A stretch of 64,000 bases of DNA from Malus domestica (taxonomy: Eukaryota > Streptophyta > Magnoliopsida > Rosales > Rosaceae). The notes under the pieces are model-generated. The model was not told where the DNA came from. It searched no databases and worked only from the letters and a program-made list of their open reading frames with translations. The stretch is taken from contig NC_091675.1 of the NCBI RefSeq assembly GCF_042453785.1, positions 2,864,501 through 2,928,500 on the forward strand, written 5' to 3'. Positions 1 to 10,239 of this stretch are shown here, in pieces. Numbering within the stretch: position 1 is the first letter of the stretch; each line of letters begins with the position of its first letter. A program made the position numbers and the translations under genes.

Positions 1-31
1 CTAAGATTCATATAGCCGATCCCACTCAGTG
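1..31 (+). repeat. RTE-type LINE 3'-tail remnant
   Basis: The first 30 or so bases resemble the 3' end of the LINE copy at 4240-4855 (the stretch coding IHIADPT and the bases after it). The sequence then passes straight into the LTR-type relic. The rest of this LINE copy would lie left of the window or is lost. Confidence 0.6.
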
Positions 32-292
32 ACTTGGATTTTCCAAGTCTCCAACCGAGAAGTTTTCCTCACTCGAAAAATTAAGGGAACACTACCCCAA
101 CCCACATGCTCCACTCAGAAAGCTTCAACATACAAGCTTCAACAAAAGAAAATTCAAAGAACTTAGCGAAGAAGGCTTTGGTGTATTTAACACAATACGT
201 TGAAATGAAGGAAAACTTATTTATTGATATCCCCGATAAGCTACAAATATGTACATATACATGAGTCAAAATAAACAAACAAGATGGAGCCT

Positions 293-967
293 TCACAAAG
301 GTTGCTTAGGAGAAGTCTCAGCAGTCGGTAGAGCCCCAGAAAGAGAAGGCATCGGAGGGGGATCATTCGGAGCCTCAGTACTGGACAGAACCCTAGAAGG
401 AGGAGGCATCAGAGGTTGATCATTTGGAGCTTCATTACGCGGTACAGCCCCAGAAGACGAAGGCAATAAATGCCTTTGGAACAAACCCACAAATCTCTGA
501 TGATCAAGTAAAACCTGACCATCAGTTTCCTTCATCTGGTCAAGCTTCCTCTTCATGTTTGTAGCATAGTCATGTGCGAGCCGGTGCAACTGTTTATTCT
601 CATGCTTGAGCCCTCTAATCTCCTGTTTGAGACTCATCACTTCGGCCGCCAATGATTCAACTTGGCGGGTTCGAGCAAATAGGCGTTGGGCCATATTAGA
701 CACAGAACCTGCACACTGAACACTGAGAGCCAGTGAATCCTTAACAGCTAACTCATCAGACCGTTTGGAAAGTAGTCTGTTATCTTTGGGAGTGAGAAGG
801 TTCCTGGCCACCACCGCAGCGGTCATATCATTCTTCATCACGGAATCCCCAACGGTAAGAGGACCAGTAGGGGAGACGAAGGATGGGCGCCATATGTTGT
901 CTGGAGAAGGCGGGGCTGCCTCTTCAACAAGGTTCAAGTCAAAACGACGGTCGGAGGGGCCAGACAT
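293..967 (-). CDS. Coiled-coil ORF carried by the LTR-type fossil
   Basis: This is an uninterrupted ORF of about 224 residues on the minus strand of the fossil, counted from its first ATG. The middle (roughly residues 95-150) is rich in Leu, Glu and Lys in heptad-like spacing and is predicted to form a coiled coil. The C-terminus is low-complexity, with a Pro/Ser-rich segment repeated about three times. No enzymatic motif is visible. It resembles proteins annotated in large numbers in apple-type genomes as hypothetical. I regard it as element-borne rather than a host gene, and its function is unknown. Confidence 0.45.
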   Translation of the reverse strand: MSGPSDRRFDLNLVEEAAPPSPDNIWRPSFVSPTGPLTVGDSVMKNDMTAAVVARNLLTPKDNRLLSKRSDELAVKDSLALSVQCAGSVSNMAQRLFARTRQVESLAAEVMSLKQEIRGLKHENKQLHRLAHDYATNMKRKLDQMKETDGQVLLDHQRFVGLFQRHLLPSSSGAVPRNEAPNDQPLMPPPSRVLSSTEAPNDPPPMPSLSGALPTAETSPKQPL

Positions 968-1109
968 TTTCAAAGGTATTGAAGAGAGAAGAGGTCGGAC
1001 AAATCAAGATCTTAGAAGTGCAAGAATGGAGCTTCTACTGGTGGAGATTCAAGTGTGCTTTGGAACTTAATGCCAGCCCCTATAAAAAGCTGCACTCGAC
1101 GGAGCTTCA

Positions 1110-1330
1110 GACATCGAAGAGGCGTTTGCTTTCTCAAAAGCTGGGCTGCTTAGAGACCACGAGGGTTGATCTCATAAATCGAAGAGGTGTTTGCTTTCTC
1201 AAAAGTTGGGCTGCTCAAAGACCACGAAAGCCGATCTCAGAAATCGAAGAGGCGCTCGCTTCCTCAAAAGCTGGGCTCCTCAGAGACCACGAGGGCCGAT
1301 CTCAGAAATCGAAGAGGCACCTACTTTTCC
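1110..1330. repeat. Three tandem copies of a 66-bp unit
   Basis: Units near 1129, 1195 and 1261 each carry a sequence close to tttctcaaaagctgggctg followed by agaccacgag and a GATCTCA stretch. They differ by a few bases each. The array lies inside the LTR-type fossil, and a further copy of the unit recurs near 2175. Confidence 0.8.
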
Positions 1331-3000
1331 AGCCTTGTCAGCACCTGTCACACGCACACTCAGCTTTGCGGAAATTATGGGTATTCTGTCGAAGACTTCT
1401 GGGGAAGTAGAAAACACATGAATCTTACTGTCCAATCACCCACTTCCCACACGCAGCAATAGCTCATGGGTACCACAGATAACTTTGCCAAAGTTCTCTG
1501 CCAAAGTTGAGCACGTGAAGCTTGCAGCTCCCACTACATCGCTCTGACCAATAAGGGTAAAAGAATAGCAAAGAAACAGCACTAACAAAGTTTAGACCCA
1601 TAAATTTTGAAGGTCTAGCTACCATATTATTACCCACAAGGGTAAAGGAACAGTACCACTGTTGGATAATTGGAAAGTCCCTGTGTGTCAACCTCTGTGC
1701 CTCGTGGCAAGGTAGACTAGCAAACATGCCCAACCTTTACTCACATTCGAGAAAACACTCCCAATAAGATTGCTTGCTCCAAAATCGAAGAGGCACCGTC
1801 CTCCGAATCTCGAGAGCCAGACTCCCAACATGACTACTTTCTCAAAAATCGAAGAAAGGGTAAAGGAACAGTACCATTGCTGGATAATTGGAAAGTCCCT
1901 GTGTGTCAACCTCTGTGCTTCGTGGCAAGGTAGACTAGCAAACATGCCCAACCTTTACTCACATTCGAGAAAACACTCCCAACAAGATTGCTTGCTCCAA
2001 AATCGAAGAGGCACCGCCCTCCGAATCTCGGGAGCCAGACTCCCAACATGATTACTTTCTCAAAAATCGAAGAGACACTGCTCCCCGAATCTCGAGAGCC
2101 AGACCCCCAGCATGATTGCTTTCTCAAAAATCGAAGAGGCATCGTTCTCCGAATCAATCGAAGAGGCGCTCGCTTTCTCAAAAGCTGGGCTGCTCAGAGA
2201 CCACGAGGGCCGATCTCAGAAATCAAAGAGGCACCTTCTTTTCTAGCCTTGTCAGCACCTGTCACACGCACACTCAGCTTTGCGGAAATTATGGGCATTC
2301 TGTTGAAGACTTCTGGTGAAGTAGAAAGCACATGAATCTTACTGTTCAATCACCCACTTCCCACACGCAACAATAGCTCATGGGTACCACAGATAACTTT
2401 GTCAAAGTCTCTGCCAAAGTTGAGCACGTGAAGCTTGCAGCTCCCACTACATCGCTCTGACCAAGAAAGGTAAAAGAATAGCAAAGAAACAGCACTAACA
2501 AAGTTTAGACACATAAATTTTGAAGGTCTAGCTACCATATTATTACCCACAAGGGTAAAGGAATAGTACCACTGCTGGATAATTGGAAAGTCCCTGTGTG
2601 TCAACCTCCGTGCTTCGTGGCAAGGTAGACTAGCAAACATGCCCAACCTTTACTCACATCCGAGAAAACACTCCCAACAAGATTGCTTACTCCAAAATCG
2701 AAGAGGCACCGCCTTCCGAATCTCGAGAGCTAGACTCCCAACATGATTACTTTCTCAAAAATCGAAGAGACACTGCTCCCCGAATCTCGAGAGCCAGACC
2801 CCCACCATGATTGCTTTCTCAAAAATCGAAGAAGCATCGTTCTCCGAATCTCGAGAGCCAGATACCACATACCACTTTTTCAAAGTGCTCTGACAGAGTT
2901 AAAACATGTGAAGTTGGCAGCTCCCACTACCGTGCTATGACCAAGCAGGGTAAAGGAATAGCATTACTACTTGTTGTTAGGGAGACTCCTATATATGTCG
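1243..3000. repeat. Direct duplication of about 914 bp with nested 220-bp repeats
   Basis: Matching points such as cacttcccacac (1441 and 2355) and the CTCAGAGACCACGAGGG motif (about 1280 and 2194) are offset by about 914 bases, so two long copies lie head to tail. Inside the first copy, a segment of about 220 bp (about 1641-1856) is repeated again at about 1857-2080, and its third relative lies at about 2555-2790. This stepwise duplication within the fossil explains the repeated nearly identical ORFs in the area, none of which is a gene. Confidence 0.8.
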
Positions 3001-4020
3001 ACCTCCATCCCCAACGGACAGGCAGACCTGCAAAAATGCTCAACCCTTCCTCATATCTGAGAGGCCACTCCCAACGAAGCCTTTCGAAATATTCAGCTTT
3101 CTTTCCCCCCGATAATACCTCTGCAAACAAGCTATACTAGAGCAAGAATATCTCATATCATCAGGGTTAAAAGCAAGAGTATCCCATATCATGCTTTTTC
3201 CCTGTCTTTTCCTTTGGCCTTGTTTTTACCTGCAAGACAAGGAGAAAGAGAGCAATCAGTCAGCACTTGAAATCAAGCTCCCAGCCAGGAACTGACAGCC
3301 TGGAACCCCTTACCTGATTACTTACCTGGCATTGCTCTCGAGTACTCATGTTCAACATCTTATGTTGCCAGGGAAGATACCGCATCTGCTTGAGGAACAG
3401 ATAGGGCAAGTGCGAAGGATACAAGGAAGCATGTGGAGACAAGCGTAACAGCACACGTGCCGATCCATCCATTACTTTGTCAAAAGCAAAAGTATCCCAT
3501 ATCAGCAGGGTCGAACGTACTCTAGATTTGATGGACTTGTTTTGACCCTCAAATTCTTCAGTCGGCCTTATACTCTGGAGGAAACCAGAAAACCCTCCAG
3601 CTCAGTTCAAGAATAAGCCTGTGGAAAGTTACTTCTTCAAAAGCAAAAGTATCCTATATCATATCTTCTCATTTTTCTTCTCTTTATCCTTCATGCTGCT
3701 GCAAGATGGGGAGAAGGTGAACAATCAGCCGGAGCTCTGATTGCTTACCTTGTCTGTCACCTCTTTCAGCAAATCCCCTAGCTCGGCGACTTGGGGGACT
3801 CCTACTACATGGTTTGTATCGCGCTTGACCAAGCCTGAAACTACAAGTAAGCTTCAAGTGAAATTGATACATTACCTTGTGCATCTCCACCAGTTAAAGA
3901 TACCACCCCTGGATGGAGGAAGAGTACTTCCAGAGAAGCTGCCACATCTACCTATGAGACAAATAAGGCAAGTCGATACCACACTCCGATACTTAGAAGT
4001 TTCGTGATTACGAGATCATT
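3000..4020. other. Non-coding part of the LTR-type fossil
   Basis: No convincing ORF is present. Short phrases such as AAAAGCAAAAGTATCC(C/T)ATATCA recur (about 3170, 3480, 3640), so this stretch is also built from diverged repeats of the same element. Confidence 0.5.
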
Positions 4021-4239
4021 CTCCCACAATATTTCCTAATGTCATTTGTACTCTAATGTCATTTGTACTAAATCATTCACTTGTACTCACTAAAGGAGAG
4101 CTTGAACCTATGTACTTGTGTAAACCCTTCACAATTAATGAGAACTCTTCTATTCCGTGGACGTAGCCAATCTGGGTGAACCACGTACATCTTGTGTTTG
4201 CTTTCCTATCTCTATCCATTTATATACTTATCCACACTA

Positions 4240-4855
4240 ATGACCGGAGCAATTTAGCGAAGATCACAAAAAGCGACCGTTTTCCCTACCTAGGATCTAT
4301 CTTACAAGAGAACGGAGAATTAGATGGAGATCTCAACCATAGAATACGAGCTGGATGGATGTTGTGTGACCGTCGTAGGCCACTGAAGCTCAAGGGAAAA
4401 TTTTATAAGACGGCAATAAGGCCAGCGATGTTGTATGGCACAGAATGTTGGGCGGTGAAACATCAACACGTACACAAAATGGGTGTAGCAGAGATGAGGA
4501 TGCTTCGTGGGATGTGTGGGCACACGAGAAAGGATAAGATTGAGAATGAGGATATCCGAGGTAAAGTAGGAGTAGCCGAAATTGAAGGAAAGATGAGAGA
4601 AAATCGGTTCCGGTGATTTGGACATGTGCAAAGAAGGCCGACTGACGCTCCGGTTCGAAGATGTGACTACGGGACAGAGGTTCAGGGCCGAAGGGGTAGA
4701 GGAAGACCTAGGAAAACTTTGGAAGAGACTCTAAGAAAAGGCTTAGAGTACTTGGATCTAACGGAGGACATGACACAAAACCGAGCGCAATGGCGTTCTA
4801 GGATTCATATAGCCGACCCCACTTAGTGGGAAAAGGCTTTGTTGTTGTTGTTGTT
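4240..4855 (+). mobile_element. 5'-truncated RTE-clade LINE, 3' end
   Basis: Only the C-terminal part of a non-LTR reverse transcriptase ORF remains. It begins near ITKSDRFPYLGSILQENG, and later come YGTECWAVKHQHVHKMG and QGRRGRGRPRKTLEETL. The ORF ends at about 4826 in IHIADPT. It is followed by the typical tail ACCCCACTTAGTGGGAAAAGG and a (GTT)n end. The copy is dead: a TGA at about 4615 replaces the Trp of the usual RWFGHVQ motif. The stretch between AGWM and LCDRR also appears about 8 codons shorter than the consensus I remember. The 5' boundary against the LTR-type fossil is approximate. Confidence 0.85.
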
Positions 4856-4859
4856 AGCA

Positions 4860-5030
4860 TATTATATATGGCTGTGACCTGCCATTTTTTGTTCAATATA
4901 CTTGTCCAATATATGTATGCCTTCTTTCATGCATTATGGTGTCTTTTGAATTCTAAATGTTTCGTATCCTTTTTGTACATTCCCAGTACTTTAGCCTAGG
5001 CGAAGTCGTCATTCCCTGCTGGTCATTTTG
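4860..5030. other. AT-rich spacer
   Basis: No gene, repeat or structured element was recognised between the LINE tail and the gene relic that follows. Confidence 0.4.
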
Positions 5031-5033
5031 TAG

Positions 5034-5380
5034 GTATGATGATCTGAGCATGGATGATACCGCGGCTGATGCAAGTTTAACGAACTCAACTCTTTTTGGC
5101 TTGGACAGGTGTGTTCAGCAAGTGAGACCGTAATTGTAACGGTCATTGTATGTGTGTGTTTGTTAAATTTTGTATTATCAAATACATATTATATGTTATT
5201 GTAAGTGGGCAACATGTTTGTAAACCGGATCACAATGTTCCTGTATTAATGCCTTCTTGTTTCCCTGTAATTAAATGTTTTGCTTGTATTCCTGACAGTC
5301 GCAGAGGCATGGGCAAGCATGCCGCGGAGTTTGTCACTGATGTTTATATGCATAAAAAACCAAAAACTACACTTTCTTAA
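5034..5380 (+). pseudogene. Two-exon tail of an unrecognised gene
   Basis: Two putative exons fit together. About 5035-5108 follows a ttttgtag acceptor and ends at GACAG|gtgtg. About 5300-5380 follows a pyrimidine-rich tract ending cctgacag. Joined, they read in one frame, including YDDLSMDDTAADASLTNST and GMGKHAAEFVTDVYMHKK, and end at a TAA. No upstream exons are visible because the LINE lies directly before. It is best seen as the C-terminal remnant of a gene displaced or truncated by repeats. I do not recognise the family, and a chance combination is possible. Confidence 0.35.
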
Positions 5381-6160
5381 ATAGGCGAGGTACGCAACTG
5401 AGTTTTTTTTTTTCATTTACTTTTCGGAAGTTCTGATTCCAGTGAGTCTTTTAACTTGATAGTTTCTCTGTGACTTGTTCAATTTCTCTCCTCTCGCCCT
5501 TGGATATAGATCATTGATCCCTTGATAGGGCTTAAGTGTAGCCAATTAAGGGTTACATATAATGTATCAAATGGTATTGCTAAATCCAAAATCAAATTGG
5601 ATAACCCTTTAATCTCTAATATATGTGGATGACGGGGATCTAAATTTCTCTCACATGCTCCGTCACTATCTTGTTTTTGCCTCTGATTGATTTGGGAATG
5701 GTATGTGTTTATAGCACGCGCAGGGTTCTTGAGGCTCCTGAACTCTGCATTGACTAACATACAGGTTTTCTTGTTGCAGATTTGGTAATGCAGTGTCACC
5801 TGGCTTTCTCACAAACGTTGAGAACCATAGCAAGTGTTACTTGGTTTCGTTATCATTGTTGTATTAACTCAATTTCAACGCACTTGGCGATGAATGAACA
5901 CGTCTGTAAGTTTTACGTAATTTGCTGATTCAAATGTGCAAACCTTCTTTCTTTATTCTAGGCAGTCTAGTGTTGGATTTGGTCAGTTGCGTTGCGTAAA
6001 CAGTTAAAGGAATTCACCGAACGGTTGAGGCTCGCGGGCAATGCAGCTCCTAAGTTGGGATGGATTGTGCCATGTCCCCCTTTATAAGAATGATAAATAA
6101 AAGGATCAAGTACCTGAAACTCTCTAACCTTTTAGTGTCATTCCTTGATCCCAACCTTTT
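5381..6160. other. Spacer without recognised gene
   Basis: Only short ORFs with no family resemblance occur here. The stretch ends where homology to a PPR gene begins. Confidence 0.4.
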
Positions 6161-6164
6161 TAAA

Positions 6165-6837
6165 CATTCCAAACAAGTACATATGGCCCTCTCATCGATG
6201 GACTTTTCAAGTCGGGAAGACTAGATTAAGCAATGCAATCCTTTGAGGAGATGGCAGACTATGGATGCAAACCGAATTCTGCTATTTGTAATGTTCTTAT
6301 AAAAGGTTTTGCAGAAACAGGTGATGTGGAAGCTGCGTGCGAGTTGTTTAGAAGAATGATTAAGAAGGAATACGACCGGACCTGAAGTCCGGCACCATTC
6401 TTGTAGAATGCCTCTGCCAGGCGGGGAGAGTAGTTGATGTTGTGGACCATTTTGAGGAGTTGAAACAAAGTGGCCTCGATCCTGACTCAGTTTCTTACCA
6501 TTTTTATGATAAATGGACTTGGAAGATCACGGAGGGTAGAGGAAGCGCTCGCACTTTATGATGAAATGCGGACTAGAGGAATTGCTCCTGATCTTTACAC
6601 ATACAATTCGTTCACACCAAATCTTGGACTTGCTGGAATGGTGGAGCAAGCAGGGAGGATTTATGAACAACTACAACTTGTTGGTCTTGAACCTGATGTG
6701 TTTACCTACAATGCTCTCATTCCACTGTACGGCACATCCGGAGATCCAGACCATGCTAATGCAGTTTACAAGAACATGATGGTTGGCGGTTGCAGCCCAA
6801 TGTAGGAACATTTGCTCAGCTTCCCATTCAAACTTGA
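6165..6837 (+). pseudogene. PGR3: PGR3-like PPR gene C-terminus, pseudogene
   Basis: Translated pieces match the C-terminal pentatricopeptide repeats of PROTON GRADIENT REGULATION 3, a plastid RNA-binding PPR protein. Recognisable phrases are [75 protein letters not shown] and the terminal FAQLP. About six repeats are represented, and the N-terminal bulk (most of an over-1000-residue protein) is absent. The frame is broken several times: an in-frame TAG after SGRLD, frame changes near 6380 and 6495, and one missing A before the final GTFAQLP. The longest surviving stretch is 6470-6805. Flanking sequence shows no poly(A), so DNA-level duplication is more likely than retroposition. Confidence 0.8.
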
Positions 6838-7498
6838 CTTCCAAGAGACACATCTGACCCATCTCTATATCTGAGGCGACAACTCAACACGTACAAATTC
6901 ATTTTTCCGCTGTTGATGTTTGCTTCTGAGCGTAGATGTGTATCTGAGGAAGTAACATGTATTGGATATTATCTTTGACTCCCGTATCTTTGTACGGTTT
7001 CGTTAACATATGTGTGTAAATGCTGTATCTATTTACCTCTTTCACACCTGTTATTAAACGGAGCTACTGCGTACGTAATCGATCAAATATTGAGTACATG
7101 TTGATATTTCGTCTTGCTGAGATTGTTTTGTGAAGATTTATTTGGAGGGTTTTGCGTGAACTGCCCCCAAAGAATGGCTAAAATGTTAAACGATGTCATC
7201 CCAGGTTGCATTGAAAGTAACTGATATAATATAATGACATGTTTACTGATCCGTAATCCAGCGAGGAGGATACTAATCCTGCATGGAGGATAGTATCCTA
7301 GGAACGTTCGGACATTCACCACACGATAATAAAACCGAAAAAGAATGACAATGGGATTATTGAGGGCCTTTTGGCTTTCACTAAAACAGAGAAATTTCTC
7401 CATTACCTGTAAACGAAGTAATTTAAACATTCAGAGCAACCTGATCTTGCACTGCAATTTTTTTCTTTCCAACCCTTTTGTCGTTAACTACACAATTT
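6838..7498. other. Intergenic spacer
   Basis: The first 200 bases look like a former 3' UTR of the PPR relic. The right end serves as 3' flank of the minus-strand gene that stops at 7499. No other feature was found. Confidence 0.4.
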
Positions 7499-8529
7499 TT
7501 AGGCTTCCTCTCTACTCTTCCGGGCTCCGAAACAATGCGTTCCTTCTTCCGGCGAGACATGAGAGGGTTTATTTAGAACAGCTTCATTGGCATCTTTTCT
7601 CCTCTTCTTTGCCAACTTCTTAGGTTGTACATCAGAATTCTGATGTCGGGCTTCTGGTTCGGTTTCTGCTGATTTTATCTTCAGCATATGGCTATGCCTT
7701 CGTCTCAAAAATCTGAAGCTCCGAAGAGAAAAGCAAATTAGCATATCCTACTTGTGGACAGAAAACATTGGCATACACAAACCAGAAGAACAAAATCATA
7801 CCGAGTTTCTGCCAAAAGAATGTCTCTCTTCTGCTTTGCAGCTTGCAACTTCTTCTTCTTTGATACAAATTCCTATCAAAACATAAAAAGAAACAATGTT
7901 CATACTCATTCATACGACAAAAAAACACAGAAATTAACCCGATTAAATTTCGTTTCGTCCACCTAGTGTTCAACGGATTGCTTCCAAACTTTAGCAATAT
8001 AAAGACAAGTACTTGATTTTGAATTCATTGGAGATTTAAGATCCTAGAAAATTGAAGCTTTCCTATAACAACTGTTAGTCTAGCATACGCGGGTTAGGTC
8101 AGTAGGCAGGGCAGTGTGCCCGACTCTTGTACTAAAGTTCGAATTTCTGTCCCCGTAGTTAGAGTAGTTTAGAATTTAAATTATACATCGTCTTGTCAGA
8201 AAACTGTCACTCTAACTTTGGAGTTGGTACTTCATTCTGTCGATTCAGAATTATTCTCATTCTTCTTCTCAATCACAACAAACTAACTAGAATATCAAAC
8301 AAACATGATAACTAAACAAAATTTCGACAAGACTTGAACAAAAAACAAAAAAAGAAGAATTAGACAGAGAAGTTCAATAAGAAAGACAAGACCAGAACAC
8401 AAGTCGAACAAAAAATCAAACCTTTTGTCGTTCGAGGTAATCTTGCAGAAGACTTTCATGTCTGAACTTCATCCTAGTTTCCTCATCAGCAGGCTGAGAC
8501 TGCTTGGAATTGCCAGCAGCCCTTTTCAT
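7499..8529 (-). CDS. Small Lys-rich protein, three exons, family not recognised
   Basis: Three exons on the minus strand join in phase: 8422-8529 (starts MKRAAGNSKQSQPADEE), 7802-7872 (EFVSKKKKLQAAKQKRD) and 7499-7712. They encode 130 residues. All junctions are GT-AG (AAAAG|gtttg, gatag|GAATT, ACTCG|gtatg, ttcag|ATTTT). The first half is charged and helical (RMKFRHESLLQDYLERQ), suggesting a short coiled coil. The second half is hydrophilic and contains KKLAKKRRK, a plausible nuclear localisation signal. No enzymatic motif is present. Upstream on the minus strand is a long CT-rich leader region typical of a 5' UTR. Intron 1 holds a SINE-like sequence. The clean phase and splice sites make a real gene likely, but the function is unknown. 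Confidence 0.7.
8078..8215 (+). mobile_element. tRNA-derived SINE-like sequence in an intron
   Basis: A pol III A-box-like stretch (ttaggtcagtaggc) is followed about 45 bases later by a B-box-like AGTTCGAATTTC. A non-tRNA body then ends in a TTGTCAGA-like stretch. It lies in intron 1 of the minus-strand gene. No cloverleaf forms, so it is not a functional tRNA. The ends are approximate. Confidence 0.45.
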
Positions 8530-9430
8530 CTTCCTCTTCAAAATCCCGAATTAATCACAAAAAATCAACAAAATTCAAGAGAGAAAAGCGATCAAATTCA
8601 AAACCCAGTTGAACCCTTTTCATCTCCTGCTCAAAGCCCGAATCTTTGACCGTTAAATAGTGAAAAACTATAAATCCACATCCAAACAGGAAATAAAAAA
8701 TACGATTTTTTTGTGAAAAACTATAAATCAATCTCCATAGATAAAACCTTAGAGATTAAGCAAAGGAAACGAAAACCCAAATCGAAAAAGGAGATAAGGT
8801 TTTCGATTCCAGATAGACAGAGGAGAGAGAGAGAGACAGAGGAGGAGGGGGAGGAATAATAACAAATAATAATAAATAAATAAAAACAAATAAATAATAA
8901 AGGCAACTATGAAGAGAGATGGTCTTTTTGTGTGTATACAGATGGATATCTATCTGTTCTTTTTCGGGTCTGCGAGAAGAAACTCTCTGGGTTGTGAGAA
9001 CCCGAAAAGGCCCATGGAGGTGGGAGATAAGAATACAGAGTAAATGAGTGATGAAGATGGAATGTTACAGAAGGGCAATTGTGGAAAGTGAATAAAGTTT
9101 TGGGTTTGAGAAAGTGGTGTGGTGGGAGTTTGATTGGAGGGACAATTGCAGACATACCTATCTTCTCTCTCCAATTTGCTATCTCTCTCTTTTGTTTGTT
9201 TTTCCCCTTCTCTAAAAAAAACGCAAGTTTTGGCCAGCTGGGAGGACATTTTAGAGAGGGAAAGTAGTAAGGTGGAGAGAGAGAGAGAGAGAGAGAGGAA
9301 TGGAGCAGAAAAAGGGTGTTTTATGTATCAAAACTGGCAGCTGTTTGTTCATGGCTTTTTTTTTGCAGTTTGTAGGCTTCCAGCTGAGAAAGGCTTTTTA
9401 CCGTTGGGGCTTTGAGATGGTGAAGTGTTA
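8530..9430 (-). promoter_or_regulatory. 5' leader and promoter region of the small gene
   Basis: On the minus strand this stretch is CT-rich with (CT)n runs at about 8825-8845 and 9277-9299, the usual composition of plant 5' UTRs. A leader intron is possible. No TATA box could be assigned with confidence. Confidence 0.4.
9275..9299. repeat. (GA)n microsatellite
   Basis: Uninterrupted GA dinucleotides, about 12 units, in the leader/promoter region of the minus-strand gene. Confidence 0.9.
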
Positions 9431-9483
9431 AGATTACCAAAATATCCTCATTGAATTTTCAGATTTAAGCAAGATTTTTATAA

Positions 9484-9640
9484 AGAGAGTTTTAACGAAA
9501 AGTTCACAATACTGTTTATTTTAACGAAAAATCATATTTTTATACTAAAAAGTCAATCTTGTACTACTCATTTTACCCTTTATTTTGTCTATATCGTTAA
9601 AATTCAAAGTTTTCAAACCATTTTCATTAGTTTTTCTTTT
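9484..9640 (-). repeat. 155-bp interspersed repeat, copy 1
   Basis: This copy is inverted relative to those at 30437 and 50787. Shared landmarks are TTTAACGAAAA, GTCAATCTTGTACTA, ACCCTTTATTTTGTC and the end AACCATTTTCATTAGTTTTT. Its termini (AACTAATGAAAA and CTTTAACGAAAAG) form a short imperfect inverted repeat, so it is probably a MITE-like non-autonomous element. Confidence 0.7.
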
Positions 9641-10239
9641 TATAAATTTATTTCTTTGATTTTTTATTTTTGTCCTTCCCTTGTTAGAATTTTTGAGAGT
9701 TGAGACGTGATGATTTCTTATAAACTTAATGTTGATTGAAAATCCAATTTTTAAGACCACTTCTTACATTTGCAAAGATCTTTTATTGCAAACTAAGTAA
9801 CTATGCTACCAATTAAGAACGCATTTCCAATTTATAATACCACAAATGCATTCGGTAAGATTTGAACTCTGAACCTCATTCTAACATATTTGATAGAGAT
9901 CGTATCTCTAGACTTAATTACCATACGCCCCATCACACTGTCGAAGCTGCAAACACGTTTGGCGAATTGGTCTCATGTCTCTCACCCCGCTTTGTTTGCG
10001 GTTCTAAGATGGCAGCACCCACTGCAAACACATGTTTTATCCAGATGGGCATGGCGACAGTGGAACAATCAAGCAGTTGACATCATTTTACTGGTAAAGC
10101 TCAAAGATACAGTAAAATTATGTTCAAAAGCATCTACAATTACCAATCGGAGATTCACATTTATGAAAGAGTAAAAACGTGATGCAAATCTCTCTTCTAA
10201 TTCCACGGCACACAGCGGGCCAACTACTTCGATTCACAT
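9641..10239. other. Spacer, no gene seen
   Basis: Only short ORFs without family features are present. The right part is the probable 3' UTR of the PP2C gene ending at 10240. Confidence 0.4.

Larger units (their letters stand above)
32..4240 (+). mobile_element. Fossil LTR-type retroelement, incomplete
   Basis: This repeat nest is read as a relic of a long LTR-type element. Its parts are an ORF with a coiled coil on the minus strand (293-967), a block of short and long tandem repeats (about 1110-3000), and a terminal stretch (about 4020-4240) that looks like the polyadenylation and U5 end of an LTR in plus orientation. No gag-pol domains were recognised, so it is either a non-autonomous (LARD-like) element or a fragment. 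An ORF antisense to the LTR upstream of the 3' LTR is known in some Tat-lineage Gypsy elements, but that lineage assignment is inference. The element is broken and incomplete. Divergence between its internal repeat copies suggests it is not very recent. Its outer ends are approximate. Confidence 0.5.

Noticed and set aside
1129-1326. Regular 66-bp repeats, at first glance an array
   Set aside because: The units are contiguous without variable spacers and lie in a plant retroelement relic. A CRISPR array is excluded.
883-1462. Overlapping plus-strand ORFs of 76-175 residues
   Set aside because: They are open frames across the tandem repeat of the fossil and contain repeat-encoded phrases only.
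8088-8160. Possible tRNA gene
   Set aside because: A- and B-box-like sequences are present, but no acceptor or anticodon stem pairs, so a SINE-like origin is more likely.
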